DNA from: Nocardia asteroides
GTDB taxonomy: Bacteria; Actinomycetota; Actinomycetes; Mycobacteriales; Mycobacteriaceae
Assembly: GCA_019930625.1 (NCBI GenBank)
Contig: CP082844.1
Location: forward strand, 434,001 to 498,000
DNA: 64,000 nucleotides
Direction: 5' to 3'
The position numbers and the translations under genes are program-made. This document shows, piece after piece, positions 32,874-41,226 of the stretch (positions are counted from its first letter, which is position 1; each line of letters starts with the position of its first letter). The notes under the pieces were generated by a model that searched no databases, was not told where the DNA came from, and saw only the letters and a list, made by a program, of their open reading frames with translations.

Positions 32874-34823
32874 ATGAACACCGATGCCTGGCTCTCCCGG
32901 GTCACGGACACATTGACCAGCCTTCCCGGCTTCACCTCGCAGCAGCGGACTTTCCTCGCCGACGCGCTGGCGGAGCCGGGGCGCTACCTGCTCGTCCACC
33001 GGGATCCGGCCCGCACGCCCGCCGGCCGCGCCCATGCGCTGCTGGTCTGCGGCAACGGACTTTTCGCGTTGCGCTTCGCCGAGAGCGTGCCGGGGGAGCT
33101 CGACGAGCTGCGCCGCGACGTCGAGGCTCGTTTCGGCAGAGTGCAGTTCGGGCGCGAGAAGGTCGTCGCCCACGATACGCAGATCGTCCTGCTCGTGCCC
33201 GCCGGGTTCGGCCCGCGCGTGGACGGCCGGTTCGCCGTCGCCGAGCCGGGCGAGCTCGATCGAGTGGTCCGTGCACGGCACCGGCAGTTGAAGCACAAAC
33301 GGGTGCGGGCCATCGCGAACACCGTCGCCCACCAATCGGCCCGCGACTACGATCTGCTGGAGATCGAGGAGGCGACGCAAGACCCACCGGATCTCGCCCT
33401 GCTCGAACGGGCGCAAGTGCTCGCCCCCCAGCGTGACGCGGCACTGGGCATGCCGTTCCAGCATTGGATGACCTTCCTGGATCCCGAACAAGAATCGCTG
33501 GTCTCGCGCACGTACACCGGTCCCGCCCGGCTGGCCGGTCCGGCGGGCACCGGCAAGACCGTCGTGGCCCTGCACCGCATGGCCAGGCAGGCGAAACGAT
33601 CAACCGGGCGTCAGTTGTACACCACGTTCGTCAAGACGCTCGCCCACTGCCAGGAAACCTACTTCCGGCGCCTGGCACCGGGAACCGAGGGAAGCGTCCA
33701 GTTCGCCGGATTGCATTCCTGGGCCCTGGATTTCCTGGGGCAGCGGATCGCGGCACCGAAACTCGATCCGCGCGGAGCCGACGAAGTATTCGGCCGGGTC
33801 TGGGAGCAAGCGCGATCCGACTTCGAGGACATCGAGCCGCACGAGAGCTATTGGCGGGAGGAGATCGACCGCGTCATCAAGGGGCGCGAGATCAACGATC
33901 TCGACGTCTACCAGCGCACGGAGCGGCACGGACGCCACGGCGTTCGCCTCGGCGACGACCGACGTGCCGACGTGTGGCACAAGCTGTACGTCCCGTACGT
34001 GAACGAGATGCGTGAGCGGGGCATCTCCGACTACAGCGACGTGATCGCCGTCGCGCTGGCCGAGATCCGTAACGAACCGCTGGCCGAACCCTATGACGCT
34101 GTCGTCGTCGACGAGGTGCAGGACATGACGCCGGCCGGGCTGCGGCTGGCCCACGCCATCGCCGGGGGCAACGGGTCCAGTCCGCTGCTGCTGCTCGGCG
34201 ACGGCCAGCAGCAGGTGTACGCCGGAGGCTGGCGCATGGCCGACGCGGGCATCGACCTGCGCGGCCGCGGCGAGATCCTGCGGGTGAACTACCGCAATCG
34301 CCGCCGCGTCTGGGAGAACGCCGCCGGGATCGACGCGGTGAACGCACTCGGCGATTTCGACGAGGCGGCCGGTGTGCTGTTGCGCGACGCCGACGTCACC
34401 CTGCCCGACGGTGTGGTGCACATCTGGCGTGGGCCGGATCAGTACCTGGAGTCCGCGCTCGTGAGCGGCATCCTCGGATGCGGGAAACCGCTGTCGGACA
34501 TCGCCGTACTCACCCGCACGCGCCAGGAGTCCAGCCGGCTCGCCGGGGCACTGGACGCCGTCGGCATCGCCACGCTGCCCCTGGAGGACTACGACGGGAC
34601 ACTGTGCGCTGCGGTCAAAGTCGGGACGATACATCGCGCTAAGGGGCTCGACTTCGCAGCGGTCTTCCATCCGACCTGGTCCAGCGGCGCGCAACCGCGC
34701 ACCGGCGCGAGCCGCGAACGAGCCGAACTCGCCGAGCGGCAGAAACTCGTCGCGGTCACCAGGGCGCGCGACTACGCGTGGATCGGCATCCGAGACGATC
34801 GTTCGGGGGCCGACCGGGCATAG
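32874..34823 (+). CDS. SF1 (UvrD/Rep-like) helicase with an unrecognised N-terminal domain
   Basis: The 649-residue protein has a complete SF1 motor: Walker A AGPAGTGKT (221-229), Walker B/motif II VVDEVQD (411-417), motif III/IV region LLLLGDGQQQVYAGG, motif V GTIHRAKGLDFAAVF, and motif VI LVAVTRARDYAW. The first about 190 residues precede the motor and have alternating strands (HALLVCGNGLFALRF, TQIVLLVPAGFG) reminiscent of a degenerate NERD/REase-like fold, though I see no clear catalytic triad. The ATG follows GAAGGGGGAC. It stands alone between the AraC gene and a converging sigma factor. A role in repair, restart or defence is open. Confidence 0.88.
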   Translation: MNTDAWLSRVTDTLTSLPGFTSQQRTFLADALAEPGRYLLVHRDPARTPAGRAHALLVCGNGLFALRFAESVPGELDELRRDVEARFGRVQFGREKVVAHDTQIVLLVPAGFGPRVDGRFAVAEPGELDRVVRARHRQLKHKRVRAIANTVAHQSARDYDLLEIEEATQDPPDLALLERAQVLAPQRDAALGMPFQHWMTFLDPEQESLVSRTYTGPARLAGPAGTGKTVVALHRMARQAKRSTGRQLYTTFVKTLAHCQETYFRRLAPGTEGSVQFAGLHSWALDFLGQRIAAPKLDPRGADEVFGRVWEQARSDFEDIEPHESYWREEIDRVIKGREINDLDVYQRTERHGRHGVRLGDDRRADVWHKLYVPYVNEMRERGISDYSDVIAVALAEIRNEPLAEPYDAVVVDEVQDMTPAGLRLAHAIAGGNGSSPLLLLGDGQQQVYAGGWRMADAGIDLRGRGEILRVNYRNRRRVWENAAGIDAVNALGDFDEAAGVLLRDADVTLPDGVVHIWRGPDQYLESALVSGILGCGKPLSDIAVLTRTRQESSRLAGALDAVGIATLPLEDYDGTLCAAVKVGTIHRAKGLDFAAVFHPTWSSGAQPRTGASRERAELAERQKLVAVTRARDYAWIGIRDDRSGADRA

Positions 34824-34895
34824 CGGAACCCGCGGTCGTCAGGCCTTCCGACGCCCCGCGTCGTGCACGGAGTCGGCGGCCCGGCGCGTACCGAT

Positions 34896-35879
34896 TCACC
34901 CGAGGACAGGGGCGAAGCCGAAGGCGGTGACCAAGCCGGGGTCGCCGAAGGCGGTGATCCGGATGATGGAGTCCTTCGTCGTGGTCAGCACCGCGATGCC
35001 GAAAGCTCGGTAGACGCAGTCGGTTTCCCGGCGATAGGCCACTGCGGCGAGTTGCCCGTTGGCCGTCGCCGGGAACATCAACCACTCGCCGGGAGCGCCG
35101 AGGACCTGCTCGGCCAGGTAGGCGACACACGTGCGCTTGCCCTCGAACCAGGTGCCCGAAGGCGGCATTTCGAGCACGGCGTCGCGGTGTAGCAGGCGTT
35201 CGATGGCCGCGGGGTCGGCGCGACGGAAGGCGATCATGTACTCCTCGAGCAACGCGCGTTGAGCGGGCTCGCTCGGCGGCACCGCCTGCTCCGCGGCCGC
35301 CGAGACCTCCGTGAGCCGTGCCCGGGCGCGCTGCAAGGTGCTCTTCACCGCCGCGATGCTGGTGTCCAGCGAGTCGGCGACGTCGGCCGCGGGCAGGCCG
35401 AGGACGTCGCGCAGCAGCAGCACCGCGCGCTGCCTGCCGTTCAGATGTTGCAGGCAGGCGATGAGCGCCAAGCGCAGGCTGTCGCGAGCCACCGCGACAC
35501 CGGCCGGGTCCGCCGACTCCCGCGTCACCAGGGCATCCGGCAGGGGCTGCAACCATCGGACGTCCGCAGGAGCGAGGACCGGCGGCGCGGTCGGGTCCGT
35601 GCCGGGGGCCCCGAGGCCGGACGGCAGCACCCGCCGCCCGTGGTGCCGCAGCGCGGTCAGGCATGCGTTCGTGGCGATCCGGTACAGCCAGGTCCGCACC
35701 GAGGAGCGGCCCTCGAAGGTGTCGTAGGAGCGCCAGGCGCGCAGATAGGTCTCCTGCACCAGGTCTTCGGCGTCGTGGATCGAGCCGAGCATGCGGTAGC
35801 AGTAGGCGAGCAATTCCCGGCGATACGGCTGGGTGCGGCGGCTGAATTCGGCGCCGGGCAGCGCACTGGTCGAGGTCAT
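34896..35879 (-). CDS. ECF sigma factor with C-terminal SnoaL-like domain
   Basis: The 327-residue ECF sigma factor has region 2 (LLAYCYRMLGSIHDAEDLVQETYLRAW, about 32-60), region 4 (GRQRAVLLLRDVLGLPAADVADSLDTSIAAVKSTLQRARARL), and then an NTF2/SnoaL-like domain of about 110 residues (EYMIAFRRADPAAIERLLHRDAVLEMPP). This architecture matches the ECF group of M. tuberculosis SigG/SigJ-like factors, where the extra domain tunes activity in place of a partner anti-sigma factor. No anti-sigma gene is adjacent. The ATG follows AAAGGACC; the region upstream in frame is not typical. Confidence 0.93.
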   Translation of the reverse strand: MTSTSALPGAEFSRRTQPYRRELLAYCYRMLGSIHDAEDLVQETYLRAWRSYDTFEGRSSVRTWLYRIATNACLTALRHHGRRVLPSGLGAPGTDPTAPPVLAPADVRWLQPLPDALVTRESADPAGVAVARDSLRLALIACLQHLNGRQRAVLLLRDVLGLPAADVADSLDTSIAAVKSTLQRARARLTEVSAAAEQAVPPSEPAQRALLEEYMIAFRRADPAAIERLLHRDAVLEMPPSGTWFEGKRTCVAYLAEQVLGAPGEWLMFPATANGQLAAVAYRRETDCVYRAFGIAVLTTTKDSIIRITAFGDPGLVTAFGFAPVLG

Positions 35880-36037
35880 CCGCAGGTCCTTTCCCGGTCC
35901 ACGGAACGTGAGCCGTCGCAGATATGACCGAGCGGGACGCCAAAAAGAATCGCTCGCCCCCCGATTCCTTCGCGTCGCTGGGGTGGTCGGCATTACGGGG
36001 ATCACCGCGATTCCCGCACCGACCGAGGAGACTTCCG

Positions 36038-36427
36038 ATGCAACTCGACGACACCGTGCGCACCCTGATCGACCGCCCACACGCCGCCGTCCTGGCCACC
36101 GCGAACGCGGACGGCCGTCCGCAGTCCTCGGTGATCTTCGTCGACTACGACGGCGACACCCTGCTGTTCAGCACGATCGAAGGACGGCTGAAAACCCGCA
36201 ACATGAGGCGCGATCCGCGGGTGAGCCTGCTGGTGCTCAGCCGCGCCGACGGCCGGTACGCGGAGGTGCGCGGCCGGGTCGAGATCACCGACGACCCGGA
36301 CAAGACCCTGCTGACCGCGATGTACGCCAAGTACATGGGTGGCGCGACTCCCCCACCGGAACCCGAGGCGCAGCGGCTGATCGTGCGCATCGTGCCCGAG
36401 CGTCTCTACCTCTTCCCGCCCGCTTGA
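36038..36427 (+). CDS. PPOX-class F420-dependent split-barrel enzyme
   Basis: The 129-residue flavin/deazaflavin split-barrel protein has the typical opening RTLIDRPHAAVLATANADGRPQSSVIFVDY and then TEGR-like STIEGRLKTRNMRRDPRVSL, matching the TIGR03618 (F420-dependent PPOX) family. It probably oxidises or reduces a small molecule or sequesters F420. The ATG follows GAGGAG. It diverges from the ECF sigma factor gene about 160 bp away. Confidence 0.92.
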   Translation: MQLDDTVRTLIDRPHAAVLATANADGRPQSSVIFVDYDGDTLLFSTIEGRLKTRNMRRDPRVSLLVLSRADGRYAEVRGRVEITDDPDKTLLTAMYAKYMGGATPPPEPEAQRLIVRIVPERLYLFPPA

Positions 36428-36491
36428 ATCGCCACTGGGAAGGCTCGATTCGGCCGCTAGACTCTCCGGGATCGACTGGGAAGGGGGCCGC

Positions 36492-36866
36492 ATGGACGCG
36501 GTTATCAAGGAGGTCGCCGAGGAGGGCAAGCGGCTGATCGACCGGGCTTGGCTCGGCGAACTCAGCCGCGACCAAGCGGTGCACATGTTCGTCCAGGTCG
36601 GTGACGGTATGGTGCGGTACGAGACGGCGCTGACCATCATCGACGACGGCGTACAACGGCTGGCCGCCAACGCCAGGCGGCTGCGGATCCTGCGCTGGTG
36701 CGCGCTGCTGGAGCTTCCCGTGTTCGGCGGGTTCGCAGTTCTGGCGGTGCTGCTCGGGGATTACACCACTGCCGGGCTTTCGGTGCTGTTCCTGATGATT
36801 CTGCAGATCATCCACCGCACGATGCTTCCGCATCCACTGGCGGTTCCCCGCCAACCCCACACCTAA
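36492..36866 (+). CDS. Small two-helix membrane protein, unknown function
   Basis: The 124-residue protein has a helical charged N-terminal half (MDAVIKEVAEEGKRLIDRAW) and two adjacent membrane helices (about 72-108: ALLELPVFGGFAVLAVLLG and GLSVLFLMILQIIHR). The ATG follows GGGAAGGGGGCCGC, a strong ribosome-binding site. I do not recognise the family. It lies between the PPOX protein and the VIT1-like transporter on the same strand, with promoter-sized gaps. Confidence 0.75.
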   Translation: MDAVIKEVAEEGKRLIDRAWLGELSRDQAVHMFVQVGDGMVRYETALTIIDDGVQRLAANARRLRILRWCALLELPVFGGFAVLAVLLGDYTTAGLSVLFLMILQIIHRTMLPHPLAVPRQPHT

Positions 36867-36933
36867 CCGGGCGTCCCGGAGGCCCTGCGGCGGTTGCCGT
36901 CCGCGCGTCGCGGCGGTGATTAGTGTGCGTTGC

Positions 36934-37662
36934 ATGGATCGCACGAACAGCGCCTCCGGCGCCCATCCGCACGAACCGCACGGCAACGGCTTCGCCGCCA
37001 AGCTCAACTGGCTGCGGGCGGGTGTGCTCGGCGCGAACGACGGCATCGTGTCGACGGCGGGATTGGTCGTTGGCGTCGCCGCGGCGACGACGGAGACGGC
37101 GGCGTTGTTCACCGCGGGCATCGCGGGTCTCTCGGCGGGCGCGATCTCGATGGCGGTGGGCGAATACGTGTCGGTCAGCACCCAGCGTGACTCCGAACGG
37201 GCACTACTGGCGAAAGAACGCAGGGAGCTCAGCGAAGAGCCGGACTACGAGCTGGCCGAACTCGAGGGGATCTATCAGGCCAAGGGGCTGACGCCCGAAA
37301 CGGCGCGCAAGGTAGCCGAAGAACTCACCGCGCACGACGCCTTCACCGCACACGCGGAGGCCGAACTCGGCCTGAACCCCGCCGAGCTGACCAACCCGTG
37401 GCAGGCGGCGTTCTCCTCGGCGGTGGCCTTCACCCTCGGGGCGCTGCTGCCATTGCTGGCCATCCTGCTGCCGCCGGTCACCGCGCGCATTCCGGTGACC
37501 TTCGCGGCCGTGCTCGCGGCGCTCGCGCTCACCGGGTCGGTCAGCGCCCGGCTGGGTGGAAGCCCGCGTGGCCGGGCCGTGGTCCGGGTCGTGCTCGGCG
37601 GTGCGCTGGCCATGGCCGTCACTTACGGAATAGGGCAGGCCGCCGACGTCGCCGGAATCTGA
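36934..37662 (+). CDS. VIT1/CCC1-family iron or manganese transporter
   Basis: The 242-residue protein has the VIT1 hallmark NDGIVSTAGLVVGVAAA in helix 1 and AISMAVGEYVSVSTQRDSERA in helix 2, a cytoplasmic charged segment (about 80-150, with a Glu-rich metal-binding part), and three C-terminal helices. Family members move Fe2+ or Mn2+ into stores or out of the cytoplasm in exchange for protons. It is followed by a strong bidirectional terminator. A role in metal or oxidative stress fits the small stress genes beyond it. Confidence 0.93.
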   Translation: MDRTNSASGAHPHEPHGNGFAAKLNWLRAGVLGANDGIVSTAGLVVGVAAATTETAALFTAGIAGLSAGAISMAVGEYVSVSTQRDSERALLAKERRELSEEPDYELAELEGIYQAKGLTPETARKVAEELTAHDAFTAHAEAELGLNPAELTNPWQAAFSSAVAFTLGALLPLLAILLPPVTARIPVTFAAVLAALALTGSVSARLGGSPRGRAVVRVVLGGALAMAVTYGIGQAADVAGI

Positions 37663-37704
37663 GCCGGAAGCCGTGATTCCGGACGCATCCGTCCCCGGAG
37701 CACG

Positions 37705-37745
37705 CCGGTGCCGGGCGGAGGCCATCGGCCTCCGCCCGGCACCGG
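37705..37745. terminator. Strong bidirectional terminator hairpin
   Basis: A perfect 19-bp stem (CCGGTGCCGGGCGGAGGCC with its complement) closes on a three-base loop (ATC). It lies between the VIT1-like gene ending at 37662 and the converging CsbD gene ending at 37763. Both strands can use it. Confidence 0.9.
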
Positions 37746-37762
37746 GTCGATCGGTCGGGCGG

Positions 37763-37936
37763 TCAGCGCTTGAACGCGTTGCGCAGTTTGTCCGCGGCGC
37801 GCTTGACGTTGCCGCGGGTCTGCTCACCCCGCCCCTCGGCCTCCAACCGGGAATTTCCCGTCGCTCTGCCGAGGAATTTCTTCACGTTGCCCCGAGTCGC
37901 TTGTACCTGATGCGCGAGGCGATCTTCGAACTTCAT
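37763..37936 (-). CDS. CsbD-family stress protein
   Basis: The 57-residue, highly charged helical protein (MKFEDRLAHQVQATRGNVKK, then FLGRATGNSRLEAEGRGEQTRGNVKRAADK) shows the repeated QxxRGNVKxxxG pattern of CsbD-like general-stress proteins. The ATG follows AGAGGAATTC. It is probably co-transcribed with the DUF6131 gene 11 bp upstream. Expression under envelope or stationary stress is typical of the family. Confidence 0.88.
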   Translation of the reverse strand: MKFEDRLAHQVQATRGNVKKFLGRATGNSRLEAEGRGEQTRGNVKRAADKLRNAFKR

Positions 37937-37947
37937 GACGAATTCCT

Positions 37948-38103
37948 CTAGTAGTACCAGCGGCGGCCACCCACCGGACGGCCGACCGAGCCGGCCACCA
38001 GCAGGACGAGCCCGATGATCAGGACGATGATGCCCGCCGTGGTCAACAGTGAAATACCGAGCAGCCAGCCCAGGACCAGGAGGATGAGGCCGAGGATAAT
38101 CAT
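37948..38103 (-). CDS. DUF6131 small membrane protein
   Basis: The 51-residue protein is almost entirely two membrane helices (MIILGLILLVLGWLLGIS, then TAGIIVLIIGLVLLVAG) with a short basic/aromatic tail GGRRWYY. It matches the DUF6131 small hydrophobic proteins of Nocardia and Streptomyces. The function is unknown. It lies between a CsbD gene and another small membrane protein in the same direction, suggesting a stress-membrane operon. Confidence 0.85.
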   Translation of the reverse strand: MIILGLILLVLGWLLGISLLTTAGIIVLIIGLVLLVAGSVGRPVGGRRWYY

Positions 38104-38125
38104 TGTCGTATTCCTTTTCTCTTGA

Positions 38126-38563
38126 CTATTTCGCGGTCACAGGTTTCGAAGTCGACACCGTCGCGCCGCGATCGGTTCGGGCAGCGCCCGAACGCGGTGT
38201 GCGCAGCCACTGGCGCCAGGCCGGCTCGTTGGCAGTCCGGTCGGCCGGAGCAGGGGTGCCCGCCGCCAGATCACGCCGCACCGCCGCCATCTCGCGACGT
38301 GACTGCTTGAGTTCCCGACGCGCGGCCGCGCTGCGGCGGCTCACCCGCCAGGCGCCGGAGAGGACCAGTGCCAGTCCGAGCATGCCGACCGCGCCTAGCA
38401 CGACGCCGTAACCGAACAGCGCTCCGGTGGAACCGTGGAAGTGGTAGTCGAATACCGCGAAATCGCTCGTCAGTTGCTGAGCGGGGCCGGTGTTGCCCAC
38501 CACGGCGGCAACTCCGAGAATCACGGCCGCGATCAAGGCGACGAGCCCGATGATGATGATCAT
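38126..38563 (-). CDS. Small membrane protein with basic C-terminal helix
   Basis: The 145-residue protein has two membrane helices (MIIIIGLVALIAAVILGVAA and about 48-72, GYGVVLGAVGMLGLALVLSG). A coiled-coil-like basic region RSAAARRELKQSRREMAAVRRD follows, then a disordered tail. The layout resembles LapA/phage-shock-like accessory proteins. The ATG follows AAGGATTGCC. It is the first gene of the minus-strand run toward DUF6131 and CsbD. No named function. Confidence 0.78.
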   Translation of the reverse strand: MIIIIGLVALIAAVILGVAAVVGNTGPAQQLTSDFAVFDYHFHGSTGALFGYGVVLGAVGMLGLALVLSGAWRVSRRSAAARRELKQSRREMAAVRRDLAAGTPAPADRTANEPAWRQWLRTPRSGAARTDRGATVSTSKPVTAK

Positions 38564-38676
38564 GGCAATCCTTGTTGCGTCGAGTCGTTTGACAACTCCG
38601 CTATTCCCGGCGTACGGGCGGTCAAACGCGACGAAAAGGAAAGTTTGAGCGGGCCGAATCGGTCAATGCGAAATGC

Positions 38677-38871
38677 ATGACCTACACAGTTACTCTGCAC
38701 AACGTTACGCGTGAGTCCGCGTCGGCGATCGAATCCGCGCTGCGCGGCGTCAACGGCATCGATTCCGTCGACATCGACGTCCCGTCGGAGCGCGCGCTCG
38801 TGAACTCGACCGACCTCACCTACGGCGAAGTCCTCGACGCGATCCGCCGGACCGGAGCCTCCGCCTCCTGA
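38677..38871 (+). CDS. HMA-like ferredoxin-fold protein lacking the metal CxxC
   Basis: The 64-residue protein has strand-helix-strand-strand-helix-strand order as in heavy-metal-associated domains (TYTVTLHNVTRES, ALRGVNGIDSVDIDVPSERALVNS, TYGEVLDAIRRTG). The CxxC copper loop is replaced by NVTRESA, and the protein has no cysteine. It therefore cannot bind Cu+ in the usual way. It stands alone and divergent from the small membrane protein operon. The fold assignment is pattern-based. Confidence 0.7.
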   Translation: MTYTVTLHNVTRESASAIESALRGVNGIDSVDIDVPSERALVNSTDLTYGEVLDAIRRTGASAS

Positions 38872-39488
38872 TCGGATCGTTCCGCCGCCCGGCTACCTGA
38901 CCGATCTGCGCGGGCACCGGCGGGACCGCCTCCGTCCCGTGGCGGGCAGTCCGCCCGGCATCCAGCGACCTCACTCGCCGAAGGGCTGGCAGTGCCGCTA
39001 CCCGTAGAGGTTCCGGGGAGAAGTGGCTCGGTCTCGGCCTCCGGTCATGGAACGGCTTCCGAGCTGGTCGGATTCGACGCCGACACCGTCGCGGCACGCG
39101 CTCGCGGCACCCTGGCCACCAGGTCGGCAGTCATCGCCGACACCAGTGCGCACGCACGGAGCACCGATACGGCGCTCGGCCGCTGAACGGCCGCGCATGT
39201 CGGCCCCGGCCCGCCCGCCGATGGTTCTCGGCCGCACGCTGGGATCGGGGTCGAGCAGAATCGCTGCGTGAGCGACCTTCCGGCGCTTCGATTCCCGGTA
39301 TCGAGAACCACTCGCCCTGTCGTGTACACCGATGAAATGGGGCGAGCGACGATGATCGCCCCACCTGCTGCCGCTCCAAGCGCCAGGCTTTCATGGTCCC
39401 CCGAGCCTTCGGGGCGACCGCATCGGCAACCGCGGGCGGAGCACGACGAGTATGATCTACGCCACATAGCCTGTCAACTACAGGAGAC
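38872..39488. other. Intergenic region without a supported gene
   Basis: About 600 bp between the HMA-like gene and the EspR-like gene. Short open frames on both strands have low-complexity composition. A TATGAT hexamer at about 39451 is a plausible -10 for the EspR-like gene, and an inverted repeat CCTGT/ACAGG (39470-39484) sits between it and the ribosome-binding site. Confidence 0.5.
39470..39484. promoter_or_regulatory. Inverted repeat before the EspR-like gene
   Basis: CCTGT and ACAGG flank a five-base spacer just downstream of the presumed promoter and overlapping the AGGAG ribosome-binding site. It is a candidate autoregulatory operator for the adjacent DNA-binding protein. Confidence 0.4.
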
Positions 39489-39947
39489 ATGCTGATCATG
39501 GGGGAGGTTCACGCTACGCACCCGTTCACGCGGGCTCTCAACAAGCTCATCAACGGAATGCACCCGCCCGTGGGCAAAGACGGACGCGCGCAGCAGATCA
39601 CCCACCGAGCGCTGGCCGCGGACATCCACCGCGCCACCGGAGCGCGCCTGTCCGCCAACTACCTCTGGAAGCTGCGTACCGGGCAGGCGGTGAACCCGTC
39701 CTACGAGACGCTGGAGGTGTTCCGCGGCTACTTCGGGCTCGACAGCCTGGATCCGTTCACCGATCCGCAGCTGGCGGCGGCGCGGGGCAGCGAGCTGGCA
39801 TTGATCAACGCGCTCAGGGGAAATGCCGAGCAAGAGGTGCTCGAGCTGGTGCTGCGCGACGGTTTACGACAGGGCACGGTCCGCGCGGATTCGGTACTGG
39901 CGATGCTGGATGTCCTGCGGCGCATCGAGAACGAACAGAGCCAGTGA
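39489..39947 (+). CDS. EspR-like XRE-family DNA-binding protein
   Basis: The 152-residue protein has an EspR-type helix-turn-helix: FTRALNKLINGMHPP, then ITHRALAADIHRATGARLSANYLWKLRTGQAVNPSYETLEVFRGYFGL, and a C-terminal dimerisation segment. In M. tuberculosis EspR is a nucleoid-associated regulator of ESX-1 genes. Here its targets are unknown; the orphan type-VII-like operon at 24918-27518 is one idea. ATG 39489 lies very close to AGGAG; ATG 39498 is an alternative start. Confidence 0.88.
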   Translation: MLIMGEVHATHPFTRALNKLINGMHPPVGKDGRAQQITHRALAADIHRATGARLSANYLWKLRTGQAVNPSYETLEVFRGYFGLDSLDPFTDPQLAAARGSELALINALRGNAEQEVLELVLRDGLRQGTVRADSVLAMLDVLRRIENEQSQ

Positions 39948-40105
39948 GCGATGGCGATCGCGGCCGGGCGCACACTCTGACACGAGTTCGGCCACCTGCT
40001 CGCCGAACCGCAGGCCGCGGCACGGGAGCGAGACGACTGCTAGCCACTGTTTCGTGACGCGTGCCGCGTTCGCGGGGACACAGGTGGTCCCGTGACCTCG
40101 CGAGA

Positions 40106-41107
40106 TCAGTACGGACGGCTCGGCATCCGCACCCGCCGGATCGGCACCACCGTCCACCAGGTGACGCAGCGCCACACCCATTCCAGTGGGCCGTACTCGA
40201 ACAGCCGCAGCCACAGGGCACTCAGCGCCGCCTGCACCACGATGATCGCGACCGCCGACCCCAGAACCGTCGCGTAGTCGTCGGAGCCGGACAACCCCAG
40301 ACGCGGTGCGGCGAGCAGGATCACAGCGGTTGCGCCGACGTAATTGCTCAAAGCCATGCGCCCCAGCGGCCGCAACACCTCCGCCAGCACCTGACCCGGC
40401 TCGATGCGCAGCAACAGCAGCAGCCCGGTGGAATAGGCCAGCGCGCCCAATAGGCCCGCCACCGCGATGGCCGGGGTGGACCACAATTCGAGATACGGCG
40501 TGCGGTACTCCCACCTGCCCGCCAGTATCGCGGCGGGCAAGGCGAGGGCGAAGACCACAGCGATCTGCAGCCCCCGCTCGTCCAGAGTGTCCACAATCCC
40601 GGCGCGAGCGGTGGCGAGGCCGAGCAGGAACAACCCGGGCGCCAGGGCCAGCCCACCGCCCAGTGCCAGCGCTACGCCGAAGGTGCCGGCCAGGCCCGCC
40701 ACCAGCACCACCCAGTTCGGCAGCGCCGACGCGGGCAACAGGACCACCAGCCCGGCCAGCGCGTACGGCAGCAGCGCCTCCCCCGGCTGGAAGTACTGAT
40801 GGACCAGGCCGATGACCCCGAGCGCGAGCAGGCGCCGGATCAGGACCAATCGCGGGCGCTCGCCGCACTCCGCCGCCTTGTCCAAGAGCAAGGCGAAGCC
40901 GATCCCGAACAAGAACGCCAACATCGGGAAGAACCGCCCCTCGAACACCACCGACAGCACATGCCGGATCGGATGCATCACCCCCGACCCATCCGTCGCC
41001 GCCATCCCGGTGATCCGCCAGATGTTCACCACCAGGATTCCGCACAGGGCGAAACCACGGACCGCGTCCAATTCCTCGATGCGTAGCGGATCCGCGTCGT
41101 TGTGCAT
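40106..41107 (-). CDS. DUF418-family multi-pass membrane protein
   Basis: The 333-residue protein has about nine membrane helices. It has the DUF418 features RIEELDAVRGFALCGILVVNIW near the N-terminus and, in the second half, LGRMALSNYVGATAVILL followed by WLRLFEYGPLEWVWR. Members are proposed transporters or acyl-group-handling proteins; none is assigned here. The start is uncertain: ATG 41107 is used, GTG 41116 or 41167 would extend it. It diverges from an OhrR-like MarR gene across a palindrome, which is probably its regulator. Confidence 0.88.
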   Translation of the reverse strand: MHNDADPLRIEELDAVRGFALCGILVVNIWRITGMAATDGSGVMHPIRHVLSVVFEGRFFPMLAFLFGIGFALLLDKAAECGERPRLVLIRRLLALGVIGLVHQYFQPGEALLPYALAGLVVLLPASALPNWVVLVAGLAGTFGVALALGGGLALAPGLFLLGLATARAGIVDTLDERGLQIAVVFALALPAAILAGRWEYRTPYLELWSTPAIAVAGLLGALAYSTGLLLLLRIEPGQVLAEVLRPLGRMALSNYVGATAVILLAAPRLGLSGSDDYATVLGSAVAIIVVQAALSALWLRLFEYGPLEWVWRCVTWWTVVPIRRVRMPSRPY

Positions 41108-41174
41108 GAACTTCACGGTATCGAGCAGCCGCCCCGGAACCGGGTTCTCGCGGCCGAGATGTCGCACACATTGA

Positions 41175-41201
41175 TTAACGCACTAACTGTTCATGCGATA
41201 A
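41175..41201. promoter_or_regulatory. Inverted repeat between DUF418 and MarR genes
   Basis: TTAACGCA (41175-41182) and TGCGATAA (41194-41201) form a 7-of-8 inverted repeat with an 11-base spacer, in AT-rich DNA just upstream of the MarR gene. It is the likely operator for that protein on both divergent promoters. Confidence 0.6.
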
Positions 41202-41226
41202 CTTGAATGCGGACCAAGGAGGCTCG

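Noticed and set aside
38992..39271. Short plus-strand frames between the HMA-like and EspR-like genes
   Set aside because: Ala/Arg/Ser-rich, no good ribosome-binding site, overlapping frames on both strands.
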